This document shows positions 5,395 to 11,167 of a stretch of DNA of 12,263 nucleotides, piece after piece (within the stretch, counting starts at the first letter, position 1; each line of letters begins with the position of its first letter). Source of the DNA: Baffinella frigidus (taxonomy: Eukaryota > Cryptophyceae > Cryptomonadales > Baffinellaceae). The stretch lies in assembly GCA_026770585.1 (NCBI GenBank), contig MU646859.1, forward strand, positions 192,103 through 204,365. Reading direction: 5' to 3'. Position numbers and translations under genes: made by a program. The notes beneath the pieces were generated by a model, which made no database searches, was not told the DNA's origin, and worked only from the letters and a program-made list of their open reading frames with translations.

Positions 5395-5441
5395 AAAAGC
5401 TCAAGAAGACCCGCTACCAGGCGTCCCTCCACGCGGATAAG
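5395..5441 (+). pseudogene. Second 3'-half copy of the 5012 exon, with a GT donor
   Basis: It encodes KLKKTRYQASLHADK and is followed by GTGATGATCC. Changes relative to 5012-5098 include GCC to GCG (synonymous), CAC to TAC (His to Tyr) and an extra AAG. The canonical donor makes it a possible functional exon end, for example if an acceptor such as CTCAAG is used. Confidence 0.4.
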
Positions 5442-5449
5442 GTGATGAT

Positions 5450-5700
5450 CCCTAGACCCCTAGACCCTAAGCCCCAGACCCGAACCCCGAAACCCAAGCA
5501 CCCTAACCCTGTACCCCAACCCGGAAACCCCAACCCCCCAACCTAGAACCCAAAAGCCAAAATCCTTGACCCCAAACCCTAAACCCCAAACCCTAAACCC
5601 TTAATCCTAACCCCTAACCGCTAAACCCTACACCCTCACCCCTATCGGGGTGAGGCCCTCACCGCTAAACCCTAACCCCTATCGGGGTCAAACCCTCACC
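5450..5700. repeat. Degenerate CCCTAAA/CCCTAGA-type repeats
   Basis: Seven-base units of the form ACCCTAA, ACCCCAA and GACCCTA fill the stretch. CCTCACCCC-TATC-GGGGTGAGG at 5634-5655 is a small hairpin, and CCCCTATCGGGGT is repeated at about 5692. This resembles interstitial plant-type telomere repeats but is too degenerate for a real telomere. Confidence 0.85.
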
Positions 5701-5707
5701 CCTAACC

Positions 5708-5856
5708 TTATCTCAGAAAACGAGTTCTAAAACTCGTTTTCTTAAGTCAATTCCCCTACAATTTGTCAACTTATGCGGAGAGTTAAGAATAAGTTGACGA
5801 TTTTGTAGGGGAATTGACTTAAGAAAATGAGTTTTAGAACTCGTTTTCTCAGATAA
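5708..5856. mobile_element. Element E, fold-back palindrome
   Basis: TTATCTCAGAAAACGAG pairs with CTCGTTTTCTCAGATAA. The arms run on through TTCTAAAACTC, TTAAGTCAATTCCCCTACAA and GTCAACTTAT to a 14-nt loop (5775-5788). Total length is 149 bp with arms of about 67 nt and few mismatches. It lies within the telomere-like repeats, whose flanks (CACCCCTAACC and AACCCCTCACC) are similar on both sides. Confidence 0.85.
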
Positions 5857-5997
5857 AACCCCTCACCGCTAAACCCTAACCCCGAAGCCCTATCGCAGGC
5901 GCACTCGCAGGCGCACTCCTCACCGCTATCGCAGGCGCACTCCTCACCGCTAAACCCTAACCCTAACCCCGAAGCCCTATCGCAGGCGCACTCGCAG
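5857..5997. repeat. Tandem units ending in a 3' splice-like GCGCACTCGCAG
   Basis: TATCGCAGGCGCACTC is present four times, mixed with CTCACCGCTAAACCCTAACC. The last unit ends directly at the acceptor of the 5998 exon, so the acceptor region itself has been multiplied. Confidence 0.75.
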
Positions 5998-6030
5998 TCA
6001 CTTCTTCAGACGACCACCTCGCTCCTCCAG
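5998..6030 (+). CDS. Candidate short exon, peptide SLLQTTTSLLQ
   Basis: It is bounded by CTCGCAG and CAG|GTTTGCCC. It is 33 nt, phase 0, and lies between telomere-like repeats. The contrast in composition with its flanks and the good splice signals are the only support; no second copy is available for comparison. Confidence 0.4.
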
Positions 6031-6470
6031 GTTTGCCCTCTACCTTAAACTCTGGACCTTAAACTCTGGACCTAAATCCTCCACCAAACCTAAATCCTCG
6101 ACCCTGAACCCTGGACCCCAACCTAAAACCTCAATCTTAAACCCCACACCCCAAACCTAAATCCTCAACCTTGAACCCCGAACCCCAAACCTAAATCCTC
6201 CACCCTGAACCCTGAACCCTGAACCTTAAACCCTGTACCCAAAACTTAAACCCTGAAACCTGAACCCTGCACCCTAAACCTTAAAACCCTAAACCCTAAA
6301 CCCTGAACCCCAACCCCTAACCCCTAAACCCTATACCCTATACCCTATACCCTATACCCTATACCCTATACCCTATGCCCTGAACCCTGATCCCCACACC
6401 CTCAACCCAGAACAACGTTGACCACTTAACCCTTCACCCCGAAAAGCAACGTTGACCACTTAACCCTCAG
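6031..6470. repeat. Telomere-like minisatellites, with six CCCTATA units
   Basis: Degenerate ACCCTAAA, ACCCTGA and CCTAAATCCTC units fill the stretch. 6329-6370 is a clean array of six CCCTATA. ACAACGTTGACCACTTAACC occurs near 6413 and, with one change (GCAACG), near 6446. No coding island is seen. Confidence 0.9.
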
Positions 6471-6490
6471 GACCTCCAGCACGCGGCGCC
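6471..6490 (+). pseudogene. First truncated copy of the DLQQAAP exon
   Basis: After CCCTCAG it reads DLQHAAP and then runs into repeats. It is the first member of the tandem exon array that continues to about 8676. Confidence 0.45.
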
Positions 6491-6590
6491 AACCCGCCAC
6501 CCCCACCCTAAACCCTAAACCCTACTCCCTTATCCGAAACCCAAACCCTTATCCTAAACCCTAAACCCTCAACCCCAACCCAGAATCCAG

Positions 6591-6629
6591 GAGGACCTCC
6601 AGCAGGCGGCACCAGCCCCCTACATCCAG
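6591..6629 (+). pseudogene. Exon copy EDLQQAAPAPYIQ, cut by poly(C)
   Basis: It follows AATCCAG and is open for 13 codons. It ends CAG before a run of 26 C, so there is no donor. The paralogue at 7273-7311 has the same end with a shorter C-rich tail, showing that the C-run has expanded. Confidence 0.5.
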
Positions 6630-6655
6630 CCCCCCCCCCCCCCCCCCCCCCCCCC
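6630..6655. repeat. Poly(C) run, 26 nt
   Basis: An uninterrupted run of C as given. The exact length may be an assembly estimate, since homopolymers of this size are hard to sequence. Confidence 0.85.
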
Positions 6656-6745
6656 TCTAATCCCTAAGCCCTACTCCCTGGCCATGCACCCTACATCCTG
6701 AACCTAAACCCTAAACCCCGAACCCTTACCCCGGAACCCCGCCAG

Positions 6746-6756
6746 GAGGATCTCCA
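6746..6756 (+). pseudogene. Minimal exon-start copy (EDL)
   Basis: CCCCGCCAG is followed by GAGGATCTCCA, which is identical to the start of the 7080 copy before CCCAAACCCC repeats take over. Confidence 0.4.
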
Positions 6757-6823
6757 AACCCCAAACCCCAAACCCCGCACCCTGAACCCCCACCCCCACC
6801 CTCAACCCAAACCCCGAATCCAG

Positions 6824-6925
6824 GAGGGGCAGCAGCAGGCGGCGCCAGCCCCGTACAACCTTTGGCGCAACTTTGGTCTGGGCGGCAACTTTTACCGTGT
6901 GTGCCATGCGAGACTCACCCGAAAC
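6824..6925 (+). pseudogene. Exon copy EGQQQAAPAPYN, diverged 3' part
   Basis: It follows AATCCAG. After PAPYN the sequence departs from the family into LWRNFGLGGNF and a stop at 6926-6928. The region around GTGTGTGCCATGCGAGACTC is related to GTTTGTGCCATGAGTGACTC at 7228-7247, so exon and downstream intron were duplicated together. Confidence 0.45.
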
Positions 6926-7049
6926 CGCTGAACGTGCCCAGAAACGCGTCGAGTTGTTCGCCCCCCCTCGCTATCCGACCAAGGAACCCGAAACCGCAAC
7001 AGCCCTACTCCCTGACCATGAACCCTACTTCCTTATCCTAAACCCTTAA
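6906..7049 (+). other. Unexplained short open frame between repeats
   Basis: An ATG at 6906 opens about 48 codons starting MRDSPETAERAQKRVELFAP. The part 6926-6985 is unlike the surrounding repeats in composition and has no other copy in the window. It reads ETAERAQKRVELFAPPRYPT, plausible as protein sequence. I do not recognise it; it might be an inserted fragment or a chance frame. Confidence 0.25.
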
Positions 7050-7079
7050 CCCCAAACCCCAACCCCGGAACCCCGCCAG

Positions 7080-7229
7080 GAGGATCTCCAGCAGGCCTAT
7101 CTCCCTTATACAGTTTCCCTTATCTCCCTTAGGTTCCTCTTAATCCCCTTAATATATTCTTTTCTGGCAGCGGCGCCAGCCCCGTACAGCCAGGCACCCC
7201 CCGCGTACCAGTACGCGCAACGGTTGCAG
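7080..7229 (+). pseudogene. Exon copy EDLQQ-AAPAPYSQAPPAY, split by a 75-bp insertion
   Basis: GAGGATCTCCAGCAGGC (7080-7096) and CGGCGCCAGCCCCGTAC onward (7171-7229) join exactly into the family consensus once 75 bp is removed. The joined copy reads into YSQAPPAYQYAQRLQ and then TTTGTG, so no GT donor is present. The acceptor is CCCCGCCAG. Confidence 0.5.
7097..7171 (+). other. Pyrimidine-rich insertion with GC at both borders
   Basis: The insert starts CTATCTCCCTTATACAG, is almost entirely C/T with CTTAGG and AATATATTC, and ends TTCTTTTCTGGCAG. GC is found at 7095-7096 and again at 7170-7171, as a 2-bp duplication would leave. The 3' end is an excellent splice acceptor. If spliced from GC at 7095, the exon loses one base relative to the family, so precise removal would need an unusual donor. 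Confidence 0.5.
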
Positions 7230-7272
7230 TTTGTGCCATGAGTGACTCACCCCAACCCCGAAACTCCAACAG

Positions 7273-7311
7273 GAGGACCTCCAGCAGGCGGCGCCAGTGC
7301 CCTACATCCAG
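7273..7311 (+). pseudogene. Exon copy EDLQQAAPVPYIQ
   Basis: It follows CCAACAG. It is open for 13 codons and ends CAG before CCCCCCTCC, with no donor. It is paralogous to 6591-6629. The downstream intron motif TCCCTAAGCCCTACCCCCTG also matches 6660-6680. Confidence 0.5.
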
Positions 7312-7427
7312 CCCCCCTCCCCCCCTCATCCCTCATCTCTAATCCCTAAGCCCTACCCCCTGACCATGCACCCTACATCCTGAACCTAAACCCTAAACCC
7401 CAAAGCCTTACCCCGAAACTCCAACAG

Positions 7428-7517
7428 GAGGGGCTCCAGCAGGCGGCGCCAGTGCCCTACAACCAGGCACCCCCCGCGTACCAGTACCGTCAGCTGCAGG
7501 CGGCGCCTCAGTACCAG
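7428..7517 (+). CDS. Best copy of the tail exon, P/Q/Y/A-rich
   Basis: It is bounded by CCAACAG and CAG|GTACAT. It is 90 nt, 30 codons, phase 0: EGLQQAAPVPYNQ, then APPAYQYRQLQAAPQYQ. Low complexity, rich in Gln, Pro, Tyr and Ala; this would be a disordered tail. Such tails occur in endosomal adaptors, RNA-binding proteins and annexin-type proteins, so no function can be assigned. At least seven related copies flank it, and this one alone has an intact frame with both splice signals. Confidence 0.6.
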
Positions 7518-7680
7518 GTACATCTCCCGCCCCCAAATGTGTGACTGCCTGGGGTGTAAGGTTCAGGGGTGAGGCTCCCTCCCAGCAGCAGGACCTGGAG
7601 GTTTGACAGTGAAGGGTTTCGGGGTTAGCGTGTAGGGTTTAGGGATTGGAATTGAGGGTTGAGGGGGTTGGGGTTGGCAG

Positions 7681-7748
7681 GCGGCTCGTACAGCCAGGCA
7701 CCCCCCGCGTACCAGTACGGTCAGCTGCAGGCGGCGCCTCAGTACCAG
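7681..7748 (+). CDS. Tail exon copy SYSQAPPAYQYGQLQ
   Basis: It follows GTTGGCAG and ends CAG|GTACAAG, a good donor. Relative to 7428-7517 it has lost 7 nt near the 5' end, so the family frame is entered in phase 2, not 0. It continues QAPPAYQYGQLQAAPQYQ in the family frame. It may be a duplicate used alternatively or a decayed copy. The intron after it (from 7749) is paralogous to the one after 7517, so a unit of about 230-250 bp was duplicated. Confidence 0.4.
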
Positions 7749-7914
7749 GTACAAGAAGAAGAAGAGACACCCCCCGCCCCCAAATGTGTGCTGTTGAAAC
7801 TGCGTGGGGTTCAAGGTTCAGGGGTGAGGCTCCCTCCCATCTGTCCCGGGGGGTTGAGAGTGAAGGGTTTCGGGGTTAGAGTATGGGGTGTAGGGATTGA
7901 AGTTGAGGGTTCAG

Positions 7915-7980
7915 GAGGGGCTGCAGCAGGCGGCTGCAGCCCCGTACAGCCAGACACCCCCCGCGTACCAGTACCGGCAG
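7915..7980 (+). pseudogene. Tail exon copy cut by element A sequence
   Basis: After a GGTTCAG-type acceptor it reads EGLQQAAAAPYSQ and TPPAYQYRQ (22 codons). It then runs into GAGCCCCCCTATGCCCC, the interior of element A. The exon's QLQAAPQYQ end is missing here, but a version lies at 8071-8088. Confidence 0.5.
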
Positions 7981-8027
7981 GAGCCCCCCTATGCCCCTAC
8001 GGGTTGCCTACCGTAGGGTCGTAGGTC
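7981..8027 (-). mobile_element. Element A fragment
   Basis: GAGCCCCCCTATGCCCCTAC followed by GGGTTGCCTACCGTAGGG and TCGTAGGTC is nearly identical to the units in 10609-10911. Both ends are missing. Confidence 0.7.
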
Positions 8028-8058
8028 TCCACTTTTGCCAACGTTCAGTGGAAAATCG

Positions 8059-8089
8059 CCTGGTACTGAGGCGGCGCCTCAGTACCAGG
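8059..8089. repeat. Perfect 31-nt palindrome made from exon end
   Basis: CCTGGTACTGAGGCG, a central G, and CGCCTCAGTACCAGG. The right half is the AAPQYQ exon end with its donor (GTTCCC), and the left half is an inverted copy of it. Confidence 0.8.
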
Positions 8090-8470
8090 TTCCCGCCCCA
8101 GCCACACAGCGGGCTGTAAAGCAAAAAGCTGTGGGGAACAGCGGGCTACTGCATTCCCCGTGGTTAGAGTACCGTCCTCTTCCAGCTGTACGCCTCCCCA
8201 CATGCTTCGGGGCTGCTGTTGCGAACAAGTGTACCTGGTCCTGAGTCGCCGTCTGGACCCCCCACATGTAACCTAAGGAGGTTTTGGTCGGTCTGGCACT
8301 GTTGATACATTTAGCACGAGGATCCGGAGTTTCTACCCGACTGGGCAGTCCTTTACCCTTTACCCGATTGTCATGAGGTGACTTAAGGATTGGGCCCCAC
8401 ATGTGTGCTGTTGCGACGCGCTGCTACTGTCTGGGGTTGAAGGTTCAGGGGTTAGGTTCCGTGGCTCTCT
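8090..8470. other. Mostly unassigned stretch
   Basis: It holds a CACAGCGGG piece like the end of element A (8103), and at 8112-8131 the reverse complement of CAGCTTTTTGCTTTACAG, the unit of the 8866-9412 array. 8399-8455 resembles the intron after the tail exons (CCCCACATGTGTGCTGTTG and GGTTCAGGGGTTAGG, compare 7782 and 7812). No exon or RNA gene is seen; the ORFs across it are short and lack repeat or splice support. Confidence 0.5.
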
Positions 8471-8478
8471 TTCTGCAG

Positions 8479-8502
8479 CTGCAGGCGGCGCTTTAGTACC
8501 AA
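8479..8502 (+). pseudogene. Decayed tail exon copy with internal stop
   Basis: After TTTCTGCAG it reads LQAAL, then TAG, then YQ before GTGCCC. CCTCAG of the family has become CTTTAG, so the frame is closed. Confidence 0.55.
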
Positions 8503-8521
8503 GTGCCCCTCCCCCAAACCA

Positions 8522-8642
8522 CACAGCGGACTTCGAAGGGATTTCGAATAACCCGTAAGCGATAAGACGTAGGACCCTACGGTAGGCAATCCGTAGGGAC
8601 ATAGGGGGGGTTCCTACGGATAAGGTAACGGACACTCGGGCT
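8522..8642 (+). mobile_element. Element A, copy 4
   Basis: It begins CACAGCGGACTTCGAAGGG, has the core CCCTACGGTAGGCAATCCG and runs to GGTAACGGACACTCGGGC. It separates a decayed exon end (8479-8502) from another exon-end remnant (8643-8676). Confidence 0.8.
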
Positions 8643-8676
8643 CTCAGTACCTGGTGCACTTCCCGCCCCCAAATCC
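8643..8676 (+). pseudogene. Remnant of tail exon end and intron start
   Basis: CTCAGTACCTGGTGCAC and TTCCCGCCCCCAAAT match the 7507-7541 junction, with CAG changed to CTG. Confidence 0.5.
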
Positions 8677-8838
8677 ATAGGCTAACGGCCTGAAAATGGG
8701 GTAGTTAGGCATACGGCATTGCCTAGGACCTCCTACTGTAGGCCGAGGGATCCTAGGACCAAAAAGTCTCGGCCTACGGTAGGAGGTCCTAGGCAATGCC
8801 GTAGGCCTAACTACCCGGTTTTCAGGCCGTTACCCTAT
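8677..8838. mobile_element. Element B, copy 3, with inverted centre
   Basis: ATAGGCTAACGGCCTGAAAA pairs with TTTTCAGGCCGTTACCCTAT. The arms match the other copies, but the centre reads GGATCCTAGGACCAAAAAG, the reverse complement of the centre in copies 1 and 2. The element is therefore either inserted in the opposite orientation or has flipped its centre. Confidence 0.85.
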
Positions 8839-8865
8839 TAAAATGTTGTTTTGTGAAGCACTGCA

Positions 8866-9412
8866 ATCTCGCCCTGGGTAGGTCGCGGTGCCGCAGCCGC
8901 ACGGCACCTGGTTGCTTTACAATAAATCAGCCTTTTGCTTTACAGCAAGCCAGCTTCCCCCAGCTTTTTGCTTTACACCATTTACAGCTTTTTGCTTTAC
9001 AGCATTTACAGCTTTTTGCTTTACAGTGACTCTCGCTCTCGCCCTGGGTAGGTGGCGGTGCCGCAGCCGCAGGGCTCCTATTTGCTTTACAAATCACCTG
9101 TCTACGGTACGGAATTTACTGTTTTCTTTTTGCTTTACATTAATACTGTTTTCTTTTTGCTTTACATTAATACTGTTTTCTTTTTGCTTTACCGCAACCC
9201 TCTCTCTCGCCCTGGGTAGGTGGCAGTGCCGCAGCCAGCTTCCCCCCAGCTTTTTTGCTTTACACTAAATCAGCTTTTTGCTTTACAGAGTCTCTCTCCC
9301 TCTCTCCCAGGGTAGGTGGCGGTGCCGCAGCCGCAGGGCTCCTGTTTGCTTTACAACGGATCAGCTTTTTGCTTTACAGTAAGTAACCCTCTCTCCCTCT
9401 CGCCCTTGGCAG
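8866..9412 (+). repeat. TTGCTTTAC minisatellite interleaved with truncated exon starts
   Basis: TTGCTTTAC occurs 13 times, often as AGCTTTTTGCTTTACAG or TTTTCTTTTTGCTTTACATT. Between the blocks are four copies of CTCGCCCTGGGTAG|GTGGCGGTGCCGCAGCC (exon starts at 8882, 9052, 9220 and 9316), each breaking into the minisatellite after VAVPQPQG or sooner. The units resemble a branch site (YTNAY) plus an acceptor. The ORF 8888-9268 translates to FCFT repeats and is a by-product. Confidence 0.85.
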
Positions 9413-9472
9413 GTGGCGGTGACGCAGCCCCAGGGGTACCCCGCGCAGCAGCCCTCCCCGGCCTACGCCCAG
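9413..9472 (+). CDS. Candidate exon, peptide VAVTQPQGYPAQQPSPAYAQ
   Basis: It follows CTCGCCCTTGGCAG and ends CAG|GTCCTC. It is 60 nt, 20 codons, phase 0, and continues the P/Q/Y/A-rich tail composition. It is the only complete member of a series of five; the four upstream copies have GGGTAG instead of TTGGCAG and are cut off after 6-9 codons. Downstream is a minisatellite, so it cannot extend further. Confidence 0.6.
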
Positions 9473-9680
9473 GTCCTCAACCCTCAACCTTCAACCCTCA
9501 TGAACCCTCAACCTTCAACCCTCATAAACCCTCAACCTTCAACCCTCATACACCCTCAACCTTCAACCCTCATAAACCCTCGACCTAAACCCGAATAAAC
9601 CCTCGACCTAAACCCGAATAAACCCTCAACCTAAACCGTCATAAACCCTCAACCTAAACCCCCATACACCCTAACCCCCG
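9473..9680. repeat. CCCTCAACCTTCAACCCTCA minisatellite
   Basis: About eight units of 20-24 bp, changing toward AAACCCTCRACCTAAACCC in the second half. ORFs reading STFNPHKP or NPQPSTL are by-products. Confidence 0.9.
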
Positions 9681-9695
9681 CAACCACACCGACAG

Positions 9696-9731
9696 GGGGA
9701 GGCGCCGTACCAGCAGGGTGCGCCCCCGCAG
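9696..9731 (+). CDS. Candidate exon copy GEAPYQQGAPPQ
   Basis: It follows CCGACAG and is 36 nt, phase 0. It ends CAG before TAGGCC, so no GT is present and it may be a truncated copy of the 10297 exon, whose first 12 codons it matches exactly. Confidence 0.35.
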
Positions 9732-9813
9732 TAGGCCACGCAGGGCTGGAGGGGGGGGTATTCAAAAGTCATTTTTAGGGGACATGGTTCTCAAAAGTCA
9801 TCTTTTACCAGTA

Positions 9814-9853
9814 AAACGGCTCCAAGAACGAGCAAACGGCTCCAAGAACGAGC
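9814..9853. repeat. 20-bp tandem duplication
   Basis: AAACGGCTCCAAGAACGAGC is present twice in direct tandem. Upstream, TCAAAAGTCAT is repeated at about 9761 and 9790. The remaining sequence 9732-9980 holds no exon I can support; the ORF 9718-10020 crosses repeats and intron motifs. Confidence 0.8.
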
Positions 9854-9980
9854 AAGGAATACCCTACCCAAGGGCCTGGAGTGGAACCTCCTCATCAGGA
9901 GTCCCTCACCCCGTCAATTCTGACCCCCAACCCCTGAACCCTGCCCAGAGGCGTAACCCTACACCCACACCCTGCTGCAG

Positions 9981-10010
9981 GGGAAGGCGTACTACCAGCA
10001 GAGCCATCAG
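9981..10010 (+). pseudogene. Diverged exon copy GKAYYQQSHQ
   Basis: After CTGCTGCAG it resembles the start of the 10297 exon with several replacements, and continues without a donor into GAGTCCC. GCCATCAGGAGTCCCT compares with CTCATCAGGAGTCCCT at 9891, a sign of duplication. Confidence 0.4.
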
Positions 10011-10098
10011 GAGTCCCTAACACCGCCAACCCTGATCCCCAACCCCGAAACCCTAGACCAGGCTGGAACCTAGGCTCTAAACCCACACCCTGATGCAG

Positions 10099-10155
10099 GG
10101 GGAGGCGCCGTGCCAGCAGGCTGCACCGCCTCGGCAGATGCAGCAGGATCCCCAG
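10099..10155 (+). pseudogene. Exon copy GEAPCQQAAPPRQMQQ
   Basis: After CTGATGCAG it is open for 19 codons, to DPQ, and is followed by GATACT rather than GT. It is the third of four copies of this exon start, with Tyr to Cys and Gly to Ala changes. Confidence 0.4.
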
Positions 10156-10290
10156 GATACTTACGGCCACTTTTGACAACGTTGAGGGGACATGCCCTGA
10201 AACCTAAAGGCAACGCCGCCAGTTCTGGTGTGGATAAGGCGTCGGTTTCCCTCGAGCCCTCTGGCGTGGTAACCCTAAACCCAAACCCTG
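10156..10290. other. Intron-like stretch, unassigned
   Basis: Only CCACTTTTGACAACGTT, related to CCACTTTTGCCAACGTT at 8030, stands out. No coding island or other repeat is seen. Confidence 0.4.
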
Positions 10291-10296
10291 ATGCAG

Positions 10297-10386
10297 GGGG
10301 AGGCGCCGTACCAGCAGGGTGCGCCCCCGCAGGAGATGCAGGAGCCCCCCCAGCAGGAACAGCCGCAGCAGGAGCCGATGCAGCAG
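10297..10386 (+). CDS. Candidate exon, Gln/Pro/Glu-rich tail
   Basis: It is bounded by CTGATGCAG and CAG|GTTATG. It is 90 nt, 30 codons, phase 0: GEAPYQQGAPPQEMQEPPQQ, then EQPQQEPMQQ. Low complexity and presumably disordered. It is the complete member of a set with truncated copies at 9696, 9981 and 10099; its second half is repeated at 10540-10599, 10914-10958 and 11168. The ORF 10291-10668 that joins it to TLHPAPYTLHP is a read-through into the minisatellite. Confidence 0.6.
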
Positions 10387-10398
10387 GTTATGAGCCCG

Positions 10399-10515
10399 AA
10401 CCCCCACACCCTGCACCCTGCACCCTCCACCCTCCACCCTGCTCCCTACACCCTGCACCCTCCACCCTGCTCCCTGCACCCTACACCCTACACCCTGCAC
10501 CCTACACCCTCAACC
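10399..10515. repeat. CACCCTGCACCCTACACCCT minisatellite, array 1
   Basis: Seven-base CACCCTR units, flanked by GAGCCCGAACCCC on the left and CAACCCTAGATCCTAAACC on the right, exactly as in array 2 at 10975-11145. Confidence 0.95.
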
Positions 10516-10539
10516 CTAGATCCTAAACCGAAGAGTCAG

Positions 10540-10599
10540 CAGCAGCAGATGCAGGAGCCTCCCCAGGAGGAACAGCCGCAGCAGGAGCCTATGCAGCAG
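10540..10599 (+). CDS. Candidate exon QQQMQEPPQEEQPQQEPMQQ
   Basis: It follows AAGAGTCAG and ends CAG|GTTGCG. It is 60 nt, phase 0. It differs from the 10297 exon's second half by Gln to Glu once and by synonymous changes (CCC/CCT, CCG/CCT). Both splice signals are present. Confidence 0.5.
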
Positions 10600-10608
10600 G
10601 TTGCGAGC

Positions 10609-10911
10609 CCTTACCTTACCGTAGGAGCCCCCCTATGCCCCTACGGGTTGCCTACCGTAGGGTCGTAGGTCCGACCCCTACACCCTGCACCCTGGGCCGA
10701 CTTTTCGTTACCTTGTCCGTAGGAGCCCCCCTATGCCCCTACGGGTTGCCTACCGTAGGGTCGTAGGTCCGACCCCTACACTTTGCACCCTGGGCCGACT
10801 TCTCGTTACCTTGTCCGTAGGAGTCCCCCTATGCCCCTACGGGTTGCCTACCGTAGGGTCGTAGGTCTTGACGCTCAAGGGTTATTCAGAATCTCTTCGA
10901 AGTCCGCTGTG
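10609..10911 (-). repeat. 98-bp tandem array derived from element A
   Basis: Three copies of GGAGCCCCCCTATGCCCC plus the core start at 10624, 10722 and 10820, exactly 98 bp apart. The first two are joined by CGACCCCTACACYYTGCACC minisatellite sequence. The third continues through GGGTTATTCAGAATCTC to the terminal TTCGAAGTCCGCTGTG at 10911 and then abuts exon sequence. The array seems to have grown by unequal exchange or replication slippage after the element inserted. Confidence 0.85.
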
Positions 10912-10913
10912 TT

Positions 10914-10958
10914 GAGCCCCCCCAGCAAGAGCAGCCGCAGCAGGAGCCTATGCAACAG
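10914..10958 (+). CDS. Exon copy EPPQQEQPQQEPMQQ, abutting element A
   Basis: It is open in the family frame and ends CAG|GTTGCG. Upstream of GAGCCC lies the end of element A (GTGTT), so the exon has lost its QQQMQ start and has no normal acceptor. Gln codons differ synonymously from 10540-10599 (CAA for CAG at the end). Confidence 0.4.
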
Positions 10959-10974
10959 GTTGCGAGCCCGAACC

Positions 10975-11145
10975 CCTACACCCTGCACCCTGCACCCTAC
11001 ACCCTGCACCCTACACCCTGCACCCTACACCCTGCACCCTGCTCCCTACACCCTACACCCTGCACCCTACACCCTGCACCCTGCACCCTGCTCCCTACAC
11101 CCTCCACCCTACTCCCTACACCCTGCACCCTACACCCTCAACCCT
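10975..11145. repeat. CACCCTGCACCCTACACCCT minisatellite, array 2
   Basis: About 23 seven-base units, longer than array 1 and with the same flanks. ORFs reading TLHPAPYTLHP are by-products. Confidence 0.95.
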
Positions 11146-11167
11146 AGATCCTAAACCAAAGAGTCAG

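Noticed and set aside
5450-6470. True telomere or subtelomere
   Set aside because: CCCTAAA-like units are highly degenerate, mixed with other seven-base units and interrupted by an element and an exon-like island. Interstitial repeats are the better reading.
8130-8400. tRNA or small structured RNA in the unassigned stretch
   Set aside because: I looked for cloverleaf arms and a GGTTCRANTCC-type T-loop box and found no consistent set.
8888-9268. 126-codon frame with FCFT repeats
   Set aside because: It is the minisatellite TTGCTTTAC read through. The coding-like parts are exon-start copies in other contexts.
8866-9412. CRISPR-like array of regularly repeated TTGCTTTAC
   Set aside because: Units are too short, spacers are themselves repeats of unequal length, no cas genes are present and the context is eukaryotic.
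10783-11154. Open frames with TLHPAPYTLHP repeats
   Set aside because: The seven-base CACCCTG unit has no stop in some frames. The frames cross element A and the intron-like array, so they are read-through products.
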